Assembly (NCBI GenBank): GCA_026122225.1
Contig: JANEZZ010001908.1
Location: 372,001 to 436,000 of the forward strand
Length of the DNA: 64,000 bases
Direction: 5' to 3'
Origin: Heloderma charlesbogerti
Lineage: Eukaryota > Chordata > Lepidosauria > Squamata > Helodermatidae
Under the pieces are notes generated by a model, which ran no database searches, was not told the DNA's origin, and was given only the letters and a program-made list of their open reading frames with translations. The translations under genes were made by a program, and so were the position numbers. Below are positions 35,511 to 47,695 of this stretch, in pieces. Within the stretch, counting starts at the first letter, position 1, and each line of letters starts with the position of its first letter.

Positions 35511-35645
35511 GGGTGAAATCCAACCTAAGTCTTACTTAGAGTAGACCCATTGGAATGAATGGCATTTAAATTAGCCATGACTAACTTATGTTTCATTCAT
35601 TTCAATGGTTCTACTCTAAGTAGGACTTAGGTTGGATTTTACCCC
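35511..35645. repeat. 135-bp palindromic MITE-like repeat
   Basis: The left arm GGGTGAAATCCAACCTAAGT...AGAGTAGACCCATTG and the right arm CAATGGTTCTACTCTAAGTA...GGTTGGATTTTACCCC are inverted copies over about 50 bp, separated by about 35 bp. Confidence 0.8.
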
Positions 35646-35889
35646 TTGCTTCCCACCCCAGTTGCACAACTGACTTTAGCCAATTAATTTTGTTTGGAAG
35701 AACAGAAATAGCCTTCACTGAATCGTGGAATTGACCTCACGTTTATGTTTAACATTGGCTTCCATTTGATGCTATTATCAAATATGCTTCTCTGGACACG
35801 TGTACAAACTTGCACATGTTCGCAACATAGGCATTCGTTAAGGGACCTTTTGACTTAGGCAGTAGGACATCTGGCAGGAGGAACCAAAT

Positions 35890-35891
<2 letters not shown>

Positions 35892-35957
<66 letters not shown>
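35892..35957. repeat. (CT)n(CA)n microsatellite
   Basis: About 35 bp of CT followed by about 32 bp of CA. Confidence 0.97.
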
Positions 35958-35959
<2 letters not shown>

Positions 35960-36379
35960 CGTCTTCAAGAATCGGTGAATTTATTAAACACAAGAATTTA
36001 AAATGTACCCTTTGGGTGGGAAATTAACTTGGTAGAGCAATCATGGATCAAACAAGCATAATTGTACATAAACATGGAAGAGAATCCCCAGCAGATGTGG
36101 AGAGAACCAGATTGTGGGGAAATTACTTGGTTCAGTGACTGAATCAGATTGCTTTGGTGCTTAAAGCTAAGCTGCGGACATCCATGAACAGTCCGGGCTG
36201 ATCAGGGATGGATTTGTGAGCATGCACAGATTGAGAGGTAGGAATTAAGTAAATTGGTGCCCCTAACACTCTGGAAACAAAAAGAAAGGTTTGGGCTGAG
36301 CATTGGAAGAATAGGGAGGAGGAAAAGAATTTGAGGAGGTTTGTCTTAACCAGTGTGGTGTGATCAGCCAGCTAAAATG

Positions 36380-36935
36380 ATCAAGAGGCTGGAGCAACAC
36401 CCCTAGGAGGGAAGGTTATAACAGCTGGGATTTAGCTTGGAAAAGAGGCGGGTAAGGGGAAACATGATAGAGGTGTACAAAATTATGCATGCTGTGAAGG
36501 ATGTGGATAGGGAGACATTTTTCTCCCTCTCATAATATTAAAACCTGGGGTCATCCCATGAAGCTGATTGGTGGGAGATTCAGGACAGATAAAAGGAAGT
36601 CCTTCCTCACACAGCGCATAGCCAAACTATGGAATTTGCTACCACAAGATGTAGTGATGGCCACCATTTTGGATGGCTTTAAAAGGGGGTTAGACACATT
36701 CCTGGAGGAGCAGGCTATCAACGGCATGATAGTCATGTGCTACTTCCAGTATCAAGGCCTATGCTTCTGTACACGAGTTGCTGGGGAACATGGGCAGGAG
36801 GGTGCTGTTGCACTCCTGTCCTGCTTGTGGGTTTCCCATGGGTAGTTGGTTGGCCACTGTGTGATGAAAATACCGGACTATATGGACCTTGGTCTGATCC
36901 AGCATGGCTCTTCTTATGTTCTTATGTCCTGATGC
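36380..36935 (+). mobile_element. CR1-group LINE 3' fragment
   Basis: Encodes a C-terminal RT remnant (GGRFRTDKRKSFLTQRIAK) and a 3' UTR ending GGTCTGATCCAGCATGGCTC and TTCTTATGTTCTTATG. The most complete copy of the family at 131, 11,590 and 18,200. Confidence 0.85.
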
Positions 36936-36939
36936 ATGA

Positions 36940-37500
36940 TCACAATAACAAAAGCAGATGGGGAAGGAAGGAGGTTACCTAAAGCTTACAACACATTAAT
37001 TACAGTTTGCAGTGCTTGTTACAGTGGAGCAAGGTGCTCCAGCCTTGTTTGCTCCTTCTTACAAGGGACCAAGCCACTGTGCATCAATCCCGCTTCTTTG
37101 AAGAAGGGTTGATCACAATGGGGCTGACAGGGAGGTTATAGGGCTCCCACCTGCAATCCCTCCCACTAATTGACCAGGGAAGGCTGCACTATATAGCTGG
37201 GGGGCTGACCAAATAGAATACAAAATCAGTGGCCATCTCTCTTTGGTTGCCAGTTCTTTCAGGAGTCTACAGTGCCTGTCCTATACCAAGCAGCCTGCTA
37301 ATAATGCTCGAAGAATAGCCTCATCTTCCAGCAGTAAACCTGGTGGAATGGAGAGAACCAGTGGGATATGGTCTTCTCTGGATAGAAAATCTAGACAAAG
37401 GACAGGGAAGAGTGTACTGGAGGAGGTGTTGCTGTGTACATCAAAGAGGGCATAGTGCTGAGCAGACTAGAACACCTAAAAGAAGTGCTGTGGGTGAGAA
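36940..37500. other. Intergenic, no gene seen
   Basis: Nothing recognised. Confidence 0.45.
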
Positions 37501-37504
37501 TACC

Positions 37505-37790
37505 AGGCTCCAATTATTATTATTTTATTTTTTACATTTCTATTCTGCCCCATAGCTGAAGCTCTCTGGGCAGTTTACAAAGGTTAGAACATTAAAAGTT
37601 GTTGTTGTTGTTCAGTCGTTAAGTCGTGTCCAATTCTTCGTGACCCCATGGACCATAGCACGCCAGGCCTTCCTGTCCTCTGCTCTCTCCTGGAGTGTGC
37701 TCACATTAAAAGTACAATATCCAAAATTTTAAATATAAAAAACACATGGACAGTATACACAAAGAAAACATATATCCAAAATTAATTTAG
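37505..37790 (-). mobile_element. L3-like LINE 3' tail, split by a BovB scrap
   Basis: TTATTTTACATTTCTATTCTG, then CCCCATAGCTGAAGCTCTCT and GGGCAGTTTACAA, the reverse of the L3-like tail at 11,240-11,300. It is interrupted at 37,600-37,702. Confidence 0.8.
37600..37702 (-). mobile_element. 103-bp BovB 3'-end insertion
   Basis: Only the last 103 bp of BovB, from GTTGTTGTTCAGTCG to GAGTGTGCTC, flanked by a perfect 11-bp duplication ACATTAAAAGT (37,589-37,599 and 37,703-37,713). It sits inside an older L3-like LINE tail. A severely 5'-truncated insertion. Confidence 0.9.
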
Positions 37791-37796
37791 TACTAG

Positions 37797-38882
37797 GACC
37801 ATGCTATCGTTCCCCAGACCAGAATGCCCAGGGTGACCTTGAGATGGAAAATGAAATCAGGGAGAACTTGAAATGAGGAAGTGTTGTAATAATGGGTGAC
37901 TTCAGTTACCCCCACATCAGCTGGATAAATGCATGTTCCAGTCATGACAAAGAGGTTAAATTTCCAGTTGGTCATGGAACTGACCAGAGGAGAGGCGACC
38001 CTGGATTTAATCCTAAGTGGTGTCACCCAGGACGTAGTATGAAATGCAATTCTTGTTGAACCAGTTGGAAACAGTAACCACAGTGCTATCAGTTTTAACA
38101 TATATTTAAGTGAAAAACTGCCAAGGAAGTCCAACACAGTCACATCTGACTTCAAGAGGAAACTTCACTAAAATGAGGGAACTGGTGAAAAGGAAGATGA
38201 AAGGGGAAGTCAAGAGGATTAAATCTCTTCAAAATGCTTGGAGGTTACTCAAAACCACAATAATAGAATCGCAGCTAAAATATATACCACTGGTTAGGAA
38301 AGGTAGCACCAAGGCCAAGTGGTCACCAGCATGGTTAACGAACAGTGTCAAGGGAGCTATGAGAAAAAAGAAAGCATCCTTCAGAAAATGGAAGTCCTGC
38401 CCAAATGAGGAAACAAGAAGGGTGCAGACAAGCTGGAGAGGGTTCAGAGGAGGGCAACAAATATGAACGGGAGACTGGAAACAAAGCCCTGTGAAGAGAG
38501 ACTGAAAGAACTGGCCATGTTTAGCCTTCAGAAGAGAAGAGGAGAGATATGATAGCGCTTTTCAAGTACTTGAAAGGTTGTTACAGAGAGGAAGGCAGGA
38601 TCTCTTCTCGATCATCCCGGAATGCAGGAAACGGAATAATGGGCTCAAGTTGCAGGAAGCCAGATTCCAGCTGAACATCAGGAAAAACCTCCTGACTGTT
38701 AGAGCAATACAGCAATGGAACCCATTCCCTAGGGAGGTGGTGGGCTCTCCCATACTGGAGGCCTTCAAGATGAGGCTGGACAGCCATCTGTCAGGGATGC
38801 TCTGACTTGGATTCCTGCATTGAGCAGGGGGTTGGACTCAGTGGTCTTGTAGGCCCCTTCCAACCCTGCTATTCTGTGATTC
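37797..38882 (+). mobile_element. CR1 LINE with internal deletion of the RT
   Basis: The left part encodes endonuclease-like pieces (VVIMGDFSYPHISWIN near 37,884-37,930; VEPVGNSNHSAISFNIYL near 38,058). At about 38,425 it jumps to the C-terminal remnant (ADKLERVQRRATNM) and the classical CR1 3' end GGCCCCTTCCAACCCTGCTA followed by TTCTGTGATTC. Multiple stops and frameshifts. Confidence 0.8.
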
Positions 38883-39899
38883 ACAAGCTTGCACAAAGGA
38901 GATGCAATCAGACAACGAGAGATGGAAAAAGCGTTTTGAGAAGCATTGGCCCTCTATTTTGGCCTTTCATGTTGGTTTGTTTGGGGCTATTGTCCTAAAG
39001 GGCTGGACATCTAAGTGCTCCACAGAGGGCCGGCATCACGGGTAGGCATGGTTGGGCACCTGCTGATGGCCCACATCCCAGCCGGGGCCCACTGACAAGG
39101 GCCCCCTGGAGTTCCTCCTCCTCCTCAATATCGCAACCTGCTTGTTCACCTTCCTCTTGCTCTGGCCCAGGCAGTGGTGGTGGCGAGAAAGCGGAGCAGT
39201 AGATGCCACAGCCTAGTTGCTCACTGGCTCTCTGCCTGTCAAGCTAGAGAGTGGTAGCGAGGAGGAGGAGGAGGCGCAAGAGCCGCTGGTCCCTCAACCA
39301 ATGCAATTCAAGAATAGGATTGTGCCCCTTCGATTAAGAAAATGATGCAGGAGAAAGGAGTTTAAGCTCACCACCCCCAGCACCATGACCCCTGTCCAAT
39401 TCAGGAGTTCCCCCAATAGCTGTTTTTAACTATGAAAAAAAAATGCAGGAATGAAAGTGCTGATTTTGATCGTCCACATTTTGTGTACTTACACCCTAAA
39501 TGCAGGGATTTCCCCCCCTCTGGGTGATCATCCCCTGCCTGCACTTCGAAGTGGTACAATTCCCAGAGAGCTGCACCACGTGATTTTTCAGAATGCGGAA
39601 ATCAACTCTCAACTAAACTATGTGCAAACCACGTGGGTGCCACAAGGATTAGCCATAGGAAAGCTGAGTTTTTCTATCAGGGGTGGGAAAGAATAGTCGT
39701 TCCATTGAGCAAAGATCAGGGACAAGTTCTCATGAATGTTTCTATTATTTTCCATGATATTTCATGAAGTCATGCCTCTGTCTTATGCATGATAATATTC
39801 CATCCAGCAGCAAAATTGTTGCAGCAAGAAAACTCAAGCAAGCTTTGAGGTTTGACTGGAGTGGTTATCGGTTTTATTGTTTGGGTTAAGAGGCACTGA
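38883..39899. other. Intergenic, no gene seen
   Basis: Contains a GA/GAG-rich patch near 39,255-39,285; otherwise nothing recognised. Confidence 0.5.
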
Positions 39900-40225
39900 C
39901 AAAAAGAGGATACCGTTTCACATAAAGTTTGCATGTTCAAATATGCAAATACAAATTTACAATTTGCAAATACAAATTTAGAAGTGATTACTATAAATTA
40001 AATATAAATACAACACAACTTACCATAGAGGGGAAGATTGTGTCCAGGTGACCTGTTCGCCTGCTCCGTCTGCTGTCCAGGTACTAACTGTTGATGGGCA
40101 ACTCCAAGGCCACTGCCTCCTCTCCTGATGGATCTTTATCTGGAAACCAGACTTGGACTGGGTAGCTCTTCAAGTAGAGGACGCCTTAAAAAAGAGGACT
40201 GTCCTGTGTAAAGTAGGACACATGG
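39900..40225. repeat. Interspersed repeat of unknown class, copy B
   Basis: Shares CCAGGTGACCTGTTCGCCTG, TAACTGTTGATGGGCAACTC, GATCTTTATCTGGAAACCAG and GGACTGTCCTGTGTAAAGTA with copies A (6,783) and C (63,010, opposite strand). Confidence 0.7.
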
Positions 40226-40648
40226 ATACTCTGTTTGACAGGGAATCAAAATACAGAACGAAACATACTGGGAAGTGAGAGAACAGAGAGAAGCAAATAT
40301 AAAAATAATCCCATGTATGCCACCTTGAGTCTCTTGGAGAAAGGATGAAATATGCATCTGATATAAAGGTAAGCAATAGAGTGAGGAGATAAAGAGCTTT
40401 ACAAGAAATTTATACAAGATGCAAAGTGAAACAGACAGCAAAGGAAAGGAAAAGAGAGATTAAATATTACCACACCAGCAAGCCACCTGGATTATTTGAG
40501 TGGCAGAGTTCTGGAGAGAAAGGAAGAGGTGAAAATGGGACCAAGGAAGCCACCTCTAATGTTCACACACATTTTTTTTAATATTAAGGTGTGCAGTGGT
40601 ATCATCCTTAACATTGCAGATCATCTGTCTACTATGTGGATTCTACTT

Positions 40649-40784
40649 CAGGGGTGGGCAGGCTGTGGCCCTCCAGATGTTGGACTACAACACCCATCAT
40701 CCATTACCATGTGCCTGTGCTGGCAGGGGCTGATGGGAGTTAGAGTCCAACAACTTCCAGAGAGCCGCAGGTTACCCACTCCTG
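40649..40784. mobile_element. hAT-type MITE (CAGGGGTGGGCAGG ends), 136 bp
   Basis: Starts CAGGGGTGGGCAGGCTGTGG and ends CGCAGGTTACCCACTCCTG; flanks TTCTACTT and CTCTACTT match at 7 of 8. Confidence 0.9.
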
Positions 40785-40789
40785 CTCTA

Positions 40790-41506
40790 CTTAATATCAA
40801 CTCATTCGTGGTAACTGGAGGACAATATCTGGAGCGCTACGACTATGAGCAGTATTTATTTATAGATTCAGCAAGAAAAACTGATTGGAGAGCAAAGGTT
40901 CTGTTTTGATTCTCCAGCCTAGTTCTTACAAACAACAGGTCAGATGAGGTGGCAAACTGTGTCTAGACTGCACCACTTCAGACTAAGGATATTGGAGAAA
41001 TCTGCAACAGATTCAAATGGGTTTGGATTTCTATAAATCTGACCTGTGGATTCTATAGCGGACCAATTTTTCCCAAGTTCCATGCATTCCACGAACATGC
41101 AAACTGTTTTTTTTACTTTTTGGAAATGTAGGCAAATTTTGTCATTCAAAAATATGAAAAAGACTGACCGAAAATGCTCATTTCCCCCCCCCAATAGGTT
41201 GATGGGTGAAAATGTGCATTATGGGTGGGAGGGGGATTTGCACATTTCCAGAAGTGCATATTTGTGCAAGTGCATATGAATGCAAGTTTGGGAAATTTAG
41301 AAAAATCTGATTCTGTCAATGAGAGGATGATGGAACAAAAGGCACCTGACAGTCCATGAAATGCAGACGGAATGGATTTAACAAAATCTGTACATCCCTG
41401 CTTCAGACTGCTGGGAGTGGGTGTTCTCACATGATGGAAATGCTCCCCCACCAAAAAAGCACAAAAATCCTACACATAAAAATCTAGCACAATATGAAGA
41501 AGACTA
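40790..41506. other. Intergenic, no gene seen
   Basis: Nothing recognised between the hAT MITE and the BovB copy. Confidence 0.45.
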
Positions 41507-44500
41507 GGGGCTTGTGTAATTCAGTGAAGCCATAAGCTATGCCGTGCAGGGCCACCCAAGACGGACAGGTCATGGCGGAGAGTTCTGACAAAATGTGGTC
41601 CCCTGGAGAAGGAAATGGCAACCCACTCCAGTATTCCTGCCAAGAAAACCCCATGGAACGTATCACAAAGCTAAAAGATATGACACCGGAAGATGAGCCC
41701 CTCAGGTCGGAAGGTGTCCAATATACTACTGGGGAAGAGCAGAGGGTATTTCCAAGTAGCACCAGAAAGAGTGAAGCGGCTGGACCAAAGCCAAAAGGAC
41801 ATTCAGCTGTGGATGTGTCTGGTGGCGAAAAGAAAATCCGATGCTGTAAAGAACAATATTGTTTAGGAACCTGGAATCTAAGATCAATGAATCAAAGTAA
41901 GCTGGAGGTGGTCAAACATGAGATGGCAAGATTGAACATCGACATCTTGGAATCAGCGAACTAAAATGGACAAGCATGGGCGAATTTAATTCAGGTGACC
42001 ATTATATCTACTACTGTGGGCAAGAATCCCTTAGAAGAAATGGAGTAGCACTCATAGTCAATACAAGGGTGGGAAAAGCAGTACTGGGGTACAATCTCAA
42101 AAACAATAGAATGATCTCAGTATGAATCCAAGGCAAATCATTCAACATCACAGTAATTCAAGTCTATGCCCCAACCACTGAGGCTGAAGAAGCTGAGGTT
42201 GATCGGTTCTATGAAGACCTACAACACCTTCTAGAACTAACACCAAAAAAAAGATGTCCTCTTCATCATAGGGGATTGGAATGCTAAAGTAGGAAGTCAA
42301 GAAATCACCGGGATAACAGACAAGCATGGCCTTGGTGTACAAAATGAAGCAGGACAAAAGCTAATAGAATTTTGCCAAGAGAACATGCTGATCATAGCAA
42401 ACACTCTTTTCCAACAGCTCAAGAGGCGACTCTAGACATGAACATCACCAGATGGTCAATATTGAAATCAGATTGATTATGTCCTTTGCAGCCAAAGATG
42501 GAGAAGCTCTATACAGTCAGTAAAAACAAGACCTGGAGCTGACTGTGGCTCAGATCATGAGCTTCTTGTTGCAAAATTTCAGCTTAAATTGAAGAACATA
42601 GGGAAAACCACTAAACCATTCAGGTATGACCTAAATCATATCCCTTATAATATACAGTGGAGGTGATGAATAGATTTCAGGGATTAGACCTGATAGACAG
42701 AGTGCCTGAGGAACTATGGACGGAGGTCTGTAACATTGTTCAGGAGGCAGCAACTCAATCCATCCCAAAGAAAAAGAAATGCAAGAAAGCCAAGTGGCTG
42801 TCTGAGGAGGCTTTACAAGTAGCTGAGGAAAGAAGGGAAGCGAAAAGCAAGGGAGAAAGGGGAAGATATATCCAACTGAATGCAGAGTTCCAGAGAATAG
42901 CAAGGAGAGACAAGAAGGCCTTCTTAAATGAACAATGCAAAGAAATCGAGGAAAACAATAGAATGGGAAAGACTAGAGATCTTTTCAAGAAAATCGGAGA
43001 TATCAAGGGAACGTTTTGTGCAAAGACGGGCATGATAAAGGACAAAGAAGGCAGGGACCTAACAGAAGCAGATGAGATTAAGAAGAGGTGGAAAGAATAC
43101 ACAGAAGAACTATACAGGAAAGATCTGAATGTCCCTGATAGCCATGATAGTGTAGTCACTGAACTTGAGCCGGACATCCTCGAGAGTGAAGTCAAGTGGG
43201 CCTTAGGAAGCATTACTAACAACAAAGCTAGCGGAGATGACAGTATTCCAGCTGATTTACTTAAAATCCTAAAAGATGATGCTGTTAAAGTGCTGCACTC
43301 AATATGCCAACAAATTTGGAACACTCAACAGTGGCCACAAGACTGGAAAAGGTCAGTTTACATTCCAGTTCCAAAGAAAGGCAATGCCAAAGAGTGTTCA
43401 AACTACCATACAATTGCAGTCATTTCATATGCCAGCAAGGTGATGCTCAAAATCCTACAAGCTAGGCTTCAGCAGTATGTGAACCGAGAACTACTGGAAG
43501 TACAAGCTGGGTTTCGAAGAGGCCGAGGAACTAGAGATCAAATCGCCAACATTCACTGGATCATGGAGAAAGCAAGAGAATTCCAGAAAAACGTCTATTT
43601 CTGCTTCATTGACTACGCTAAAGCCTTTGATTGTGTGGATCACAACAAACTCTGGCAAATTCTTAGAGATGGGAGTACCAGACCACCTTACCTGTCTCCT
43701 GAGAAACCTGTACGATGGTCAAGAAGCAACAGTAAGAACCAGACATGGAACAACCGATTGGTTCAAAATTGGGAAAGGAGTACGACAAGGCTGCATATTG
43801 TCACCCTGCTTGTTTAACTTATATGCAGAGTACATCATGAGAAACGCCTGGTTGGATGAATCACAGGTCGGAATTAAGATTGCCGGGAGAATTATCAACA
43901 ACCTCAGATACGCAGACGATACCACCCTAATGGCAGAAAGCGAAGAGGATCTAAAGAGCCTCTTGTTGAGGGTGAAAGTGGAGAGTGCAAAACTTAAGCT
44001 GATTTGAAACTCAACATTAAAAAAACTAAGATCAAGGCGTCTGGTCCCATCACTTCCTGGCATATGGAAGGGGAAGAAATGGAAGCTGTGACAGATTTTA
44101 TTTTCTTGGGCTCCAAGATCACCGGAGACGGTGACTGTAGCCATGAAATTAAAAGACGCTTGCTCCTTGGGAGGAAAGCTATGGCCAACCTAGACAGCAT
44201 AGTAAGAAGCAGAGACATCACCTTGCCAACAAAGGTCCGTCTAATCAAAGCTATGGTTTTCCCAGTAGTAATGTATGGCTGTGAGAGCTGGACTATAAGG
44301 AAGGCTGAGCGCCGAAGAATTGATGCTTTCGAACTGCGGTGCTGGAGAAGACTTTTACGAGTCCCCTGGACTGCAAGGAGGTCAAATCAGTCCATCCTAA
44401 AGGAAATCAACCCTGACTGCTCATTGGAAGGACAGATACTGAAGCTGAAGCTCAAATATTTTGGCCACCTAATGCGAAGAGAAAACTCTCTGGAAAAGAC

Positions 44501-44697
44501 CCTGATGCTGGGAAAGACTGAAGGCAAAAGGAGAAGGGGACGGCAGAGGATGAGATGGCTAGATAGCATCACTGATGCAATGAATATGAACTTAAGCACA
44601 CTCTGGGAGAGAGCGCAGGACAGGAAGGCCTGGCGTGCTATGGTCCATGGGGTCACAAAGAGTCGGACACGACTGAACGACTGAACAACAACAACAG
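41507..44697 (+). mobile_element. BovB LINE, near full length, decayed
   Basis: The 3.19-kb copy starts at GGGGCTTGTGTAATTCAG, about 45 nt short of the 5' end of the 13,886-17,099 element, and ends GACTGAACAACAACAACAG. It lies in the intergenic DNA upstream of KRAS. No convincing target duplication was seen. Confidence 0.93.
41539..44684 (+). pseudogene. Decayed BovB endonuclease-RT ORF
   Basis: The start MPCRATQDGQ at 41,539 is present and open for 141 codons, to a 1-nt loss near 41,950. Further breaks follow in the endonuclease: TGA for Arg near 42,123, an extra A in the A-run near 42,245 and TAG for Tyr near 42,434. The RT part is open from 42,657 to about 43,660 (motif A FIDYAKAFDCVDH present), shifts by a 2-nt loss near 43,665, then shows YADDTTLMAES near 43,910 and another frame disturbance at about 43,990. 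The C-terminal region is open from 44,004 to 44,684. It cannot encode an active protein. Confidence 0.9.
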
Positions 44698-44845
44698 ATC
44701 AGATCCCTTCTCCCTGACAGATTTTGCATGTTCAGAATTTTTTTCTTTATATGTAGGAACCTGCCAGCATATGTATCTCTGCCTGCAGCATGCAGTTGTA
44801 TAGTTCAGACATGCACAGGGTTACATAGGTTTGAAGCTTGTGTCC

Positions 44846-45036
44846 GGTGAACACAGGAAGCCGCCTTATTCTGAGTCAGACCATTGGTCCATCAAGCCCA
44901 GTTTTGTCAACAGTGACTGGCAGGAAAGGCTCTCCAGTGTTTCAGGCATGATTCTTTCCTAGCCCTGCCTTGGGATGGCAGGGATCAAACCTGTGACCTT
45001 TGGCATGCAAAGCACGTACTCTACCACTGAGCTACT
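44846..45036 (-). mobile_element. MIR-like tRNA-derived SINE
   Basis: On the minus strand GTAGCTCAGTGGTAGAGTAC (A box) and GGTTTGATCCC (B box) precede a core with CCAGTCACTGTTGACAAAAC and a tail GGTCTGACTCAGAATAAGGC. Confidence 0.85.
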
Positions 45037-45039
45037 TCA

Positions 45040-45624
45040 TTGCAGACAACAGTGGCAGTGGCAGCACACTTGTCCTGGTTTGGCGTTAGCTCCAGGGGAA
45101 GCAAACTGCAGCATGGGCACACACTGGTTATGTTCTGGGAGGTGCTGGCTGAAGTCTTCTTCCGCAAAGAGAGCTGTTGTCCCAGCAAAGGGCTGCAGTC
45201 AACGGAGGCCTCAACAGAGGCCTGGTATTCCAGTGGTTCCACACCTGCTGGATGCTAGCTGTAGTTCTTAAAGGCCGGCATCTGTTTCAGCAGTTTTATG
45301 CCCCTGCTGTGTGGCTGAGAGATAGGAGAAGTCCCTGCAGGGGAGTTATCCTCAGAGTCAGATGCTGATGGGGGAGCTATGTCCTCAAGTCAAGAAGGGG
45401 TGAAGAGGGCTCTCTCGGAAGTGGGGCAACCTGTGAGACCTCCTCAGAGCCTCCAAACCAGAGGACATGACAGAATCAAATGCCTGAGGCAGGCCAAGGG
45501 GCCTGCCTGGCTTTGCGCTCCAATAACCATGTGATGCTCCCCCCACACGGCTCCTGTGAAGGGGGCTCCAGAGCTTAGCTTGACCAAGAAACTGAAGCCA
45601 GGATAGGATTAGGCATATGGAAAG
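45040..45624. other. Intergenic, no gene seen
   Basis: Nothing recognised between the SINE and the RTE fragment. Confidence 0.45.
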
Positions 45625-46243
45625 GTTGTTTATTTGGTCAGTCGCTTCCGACTCTTCATGACTTCATGGACCAGCCCACGCCAGAGCTTCCTGTCGGCCG
45701 TCGCCACCCCCAGCTCCCCCAAGGTCGAGTCCGTCACCTCCAGAATATCATCCATCCATCCTGCCCTTGGTCGGCCCCTCTTCCTTTTGCCTTCCACTTT
45801 CCCTAGCATCAGCATCTTCTCCAGGGTATCCTGTCTTCTCATGATGTGGCCAAAGTACTTCAGTTTTGCCTTTAATATCATTCCCTTAAGTGAGCAGTCT
45901 GGCTTTCTTTCCTGGGGTATGGACTTGCAGTCCAAGGCACTCTCAGAATTTTCCTCCAGCACCACAGTTCAAAAGTATCTATCTTCCTTTGCTCAGCCTT
46001 CCTTATGGTCCAGCTCTCACAGGCATAGGTTACTACAGGGAATACCATTGCTTTCACTATGCCGACCTTTGTTGTCAGTGTGATGTCTCTGCTCTTAACT
46101 ATTTTATCAAGATTTGTCATTGCTCTCCTCCCAAGAAGTAAATGTCTTCTGATTTCCTGGCTGCAGTCAGCATCTGCAGTAATCTTTGCACCTAGAAAGA
46201 CAAAGTCTGTCACTGCCTCCACGTTTTCTCCCTCTGGAAAGGT
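45625..46243 (-). mobile_element. RTE LINE fragment, a relative of BovB
   Basis: The minus strand encodes two overlapping pieces of an RTE RT C-terminal region: one with ENVEAVTDFVFLGAKIT, then RRHLLLGRRAMTNLDKIV; the other with LKAKLKYFGHIMRRQD. They align by eye with BovB but differ at many residues, and the 3' tail (GGTCAGTCGCTTCCGACTC) is distinct. A frameshift near 45,960 separates them. I read it as an older or separate subfamily. Confidence 0.8.
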
Positions 46244-46855
46244 GGGGCTATGCAAATAAGTGCAGGCTTGAGTCTCAATCCCCCCACTGAGACTGGCCAA
46301 CTGGAGCAGGTTTTGCCCTCACCCCTTTGGCCCACCTGCATCCTTCCCCCCATAGAAGTGAGTGGTTTCCCATTTACTCCTAACTAAGTCATGAGTAACT
46401 GAAGTCCCATTCATTGCGATGGGTCTACTCTAACTAGGTCTGTCATTGGACACAACCCTATGGTGAGATGTACTATACTATATTTCTATTTAACTTATAA
46501 TAATTATTTATAAATTTGCATGTATGTTTGTATGAGCATATTCAAATGTTATGCCAATTGGTGTCTTCTTTTGTTTGCTTTTTTGGTGATTCACACGTGG
46601 TCACTGTATGGAGGGCACCTTGCCCAGGGCCACCTCAAACCTAGCACTGGGCCAGTTGAGGAAACTGCTATAGTGATAGCAGAACTGGCCCTCTGGTCCA
46701 ACTGAGAAGAATTCACTGGGTTAATGTGTCTCTTGTCAAAGCCCACACAGATGAACTCCACCCCATGCGAGCTTGGAATATGCAACCTTTCCCTCCACAC
46801 CTTTTGATGAGCAATGTGCTCATGAATATACGTGTGTGTGTGTGTGTGTGTGTAT

Positions 46856-46891
<36 letters not shown>

Positions 46892-47695
46892 TAACAACAG
46901 AGTATTCAAAAAAGGTATTTAAGCTAAATGTTTCGGCTTTCACCCTCATCAGTAGCTTTGCTGTTAAGACACACACACGCACGCACACATGTTACTGTTG
47001 TTTTCTTATTCCCCTGCACCTCCTTTAATAAATACCAAATGGAATATTTTCCTCTCTGTGAAATGATTCATTTCCCCTTCCCTTCCTTTAAAATGCACTT
47101 TAGCCTACAATTGACAATAAATCTCTCTCCACTTAACTGCAAATCCTTCACATCTCTCATCTCCACCATTCAGTCTGCCATGAGTAAGCTGCTTGCTTAC
47201 GTCTTTTTTACCCCTTCAACTGGAGGTGCCCTCTTCCTCCAAAGCACTTTTTAACCTTGCTTTTTTCCTTTCTTCCCACCTGCACAAGAGCTCCCTCTCC
47301 CTCCTTTCCATTTGTCTGTTTTCTTTTCTGCAAGTTTTCCTATATGCCATATTAATGAAACAAAGGGGGAAAATGAACCCTGCATTGTTTCAAAGAGAAA
47401 AGTCATTACTATTAACAAGGGGGAAACAGGGAGACATGATTTGGTTAAAACTGGGGAGTCGGGGTGGGGGTTGGATTCCACTAAAGAGCCTCCTGGCTCC
47501 CCCCCCCCAATTCAAACACTGCTTAGGAAGCCAAGAGAGGGGGATCTGTTTTAGGACTTTCCCTTCCCAACCCAGGATATTCATTGACCCTTCCTTGATT
47601 TCTCAGCTTCCATCTTTGCTTGTTAAAGCCTTATGTCTCTAGTCCTTATGTACTTTCAAAGATATAAAGAAAACCATGCATGAAATATTCTATCC
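46244..47695. other. Intergenic, no gene seen; compound microsatellite inside
   Basis: Holds a piece resembling the 35,511 palindrome (GGGTCTACTCTAACTAGGTC near 46,420) and a compound (GT)n(GA)n(GACA)n microsatellite at 46,832-46,892. No gene. Confidence 0.6.

Noticed and set aside
35749..35952. A small ORF with VCVCVCV and RERERERE runs
   Set aside because: It is a translation of the (CT)n(CA)n microsatellite.
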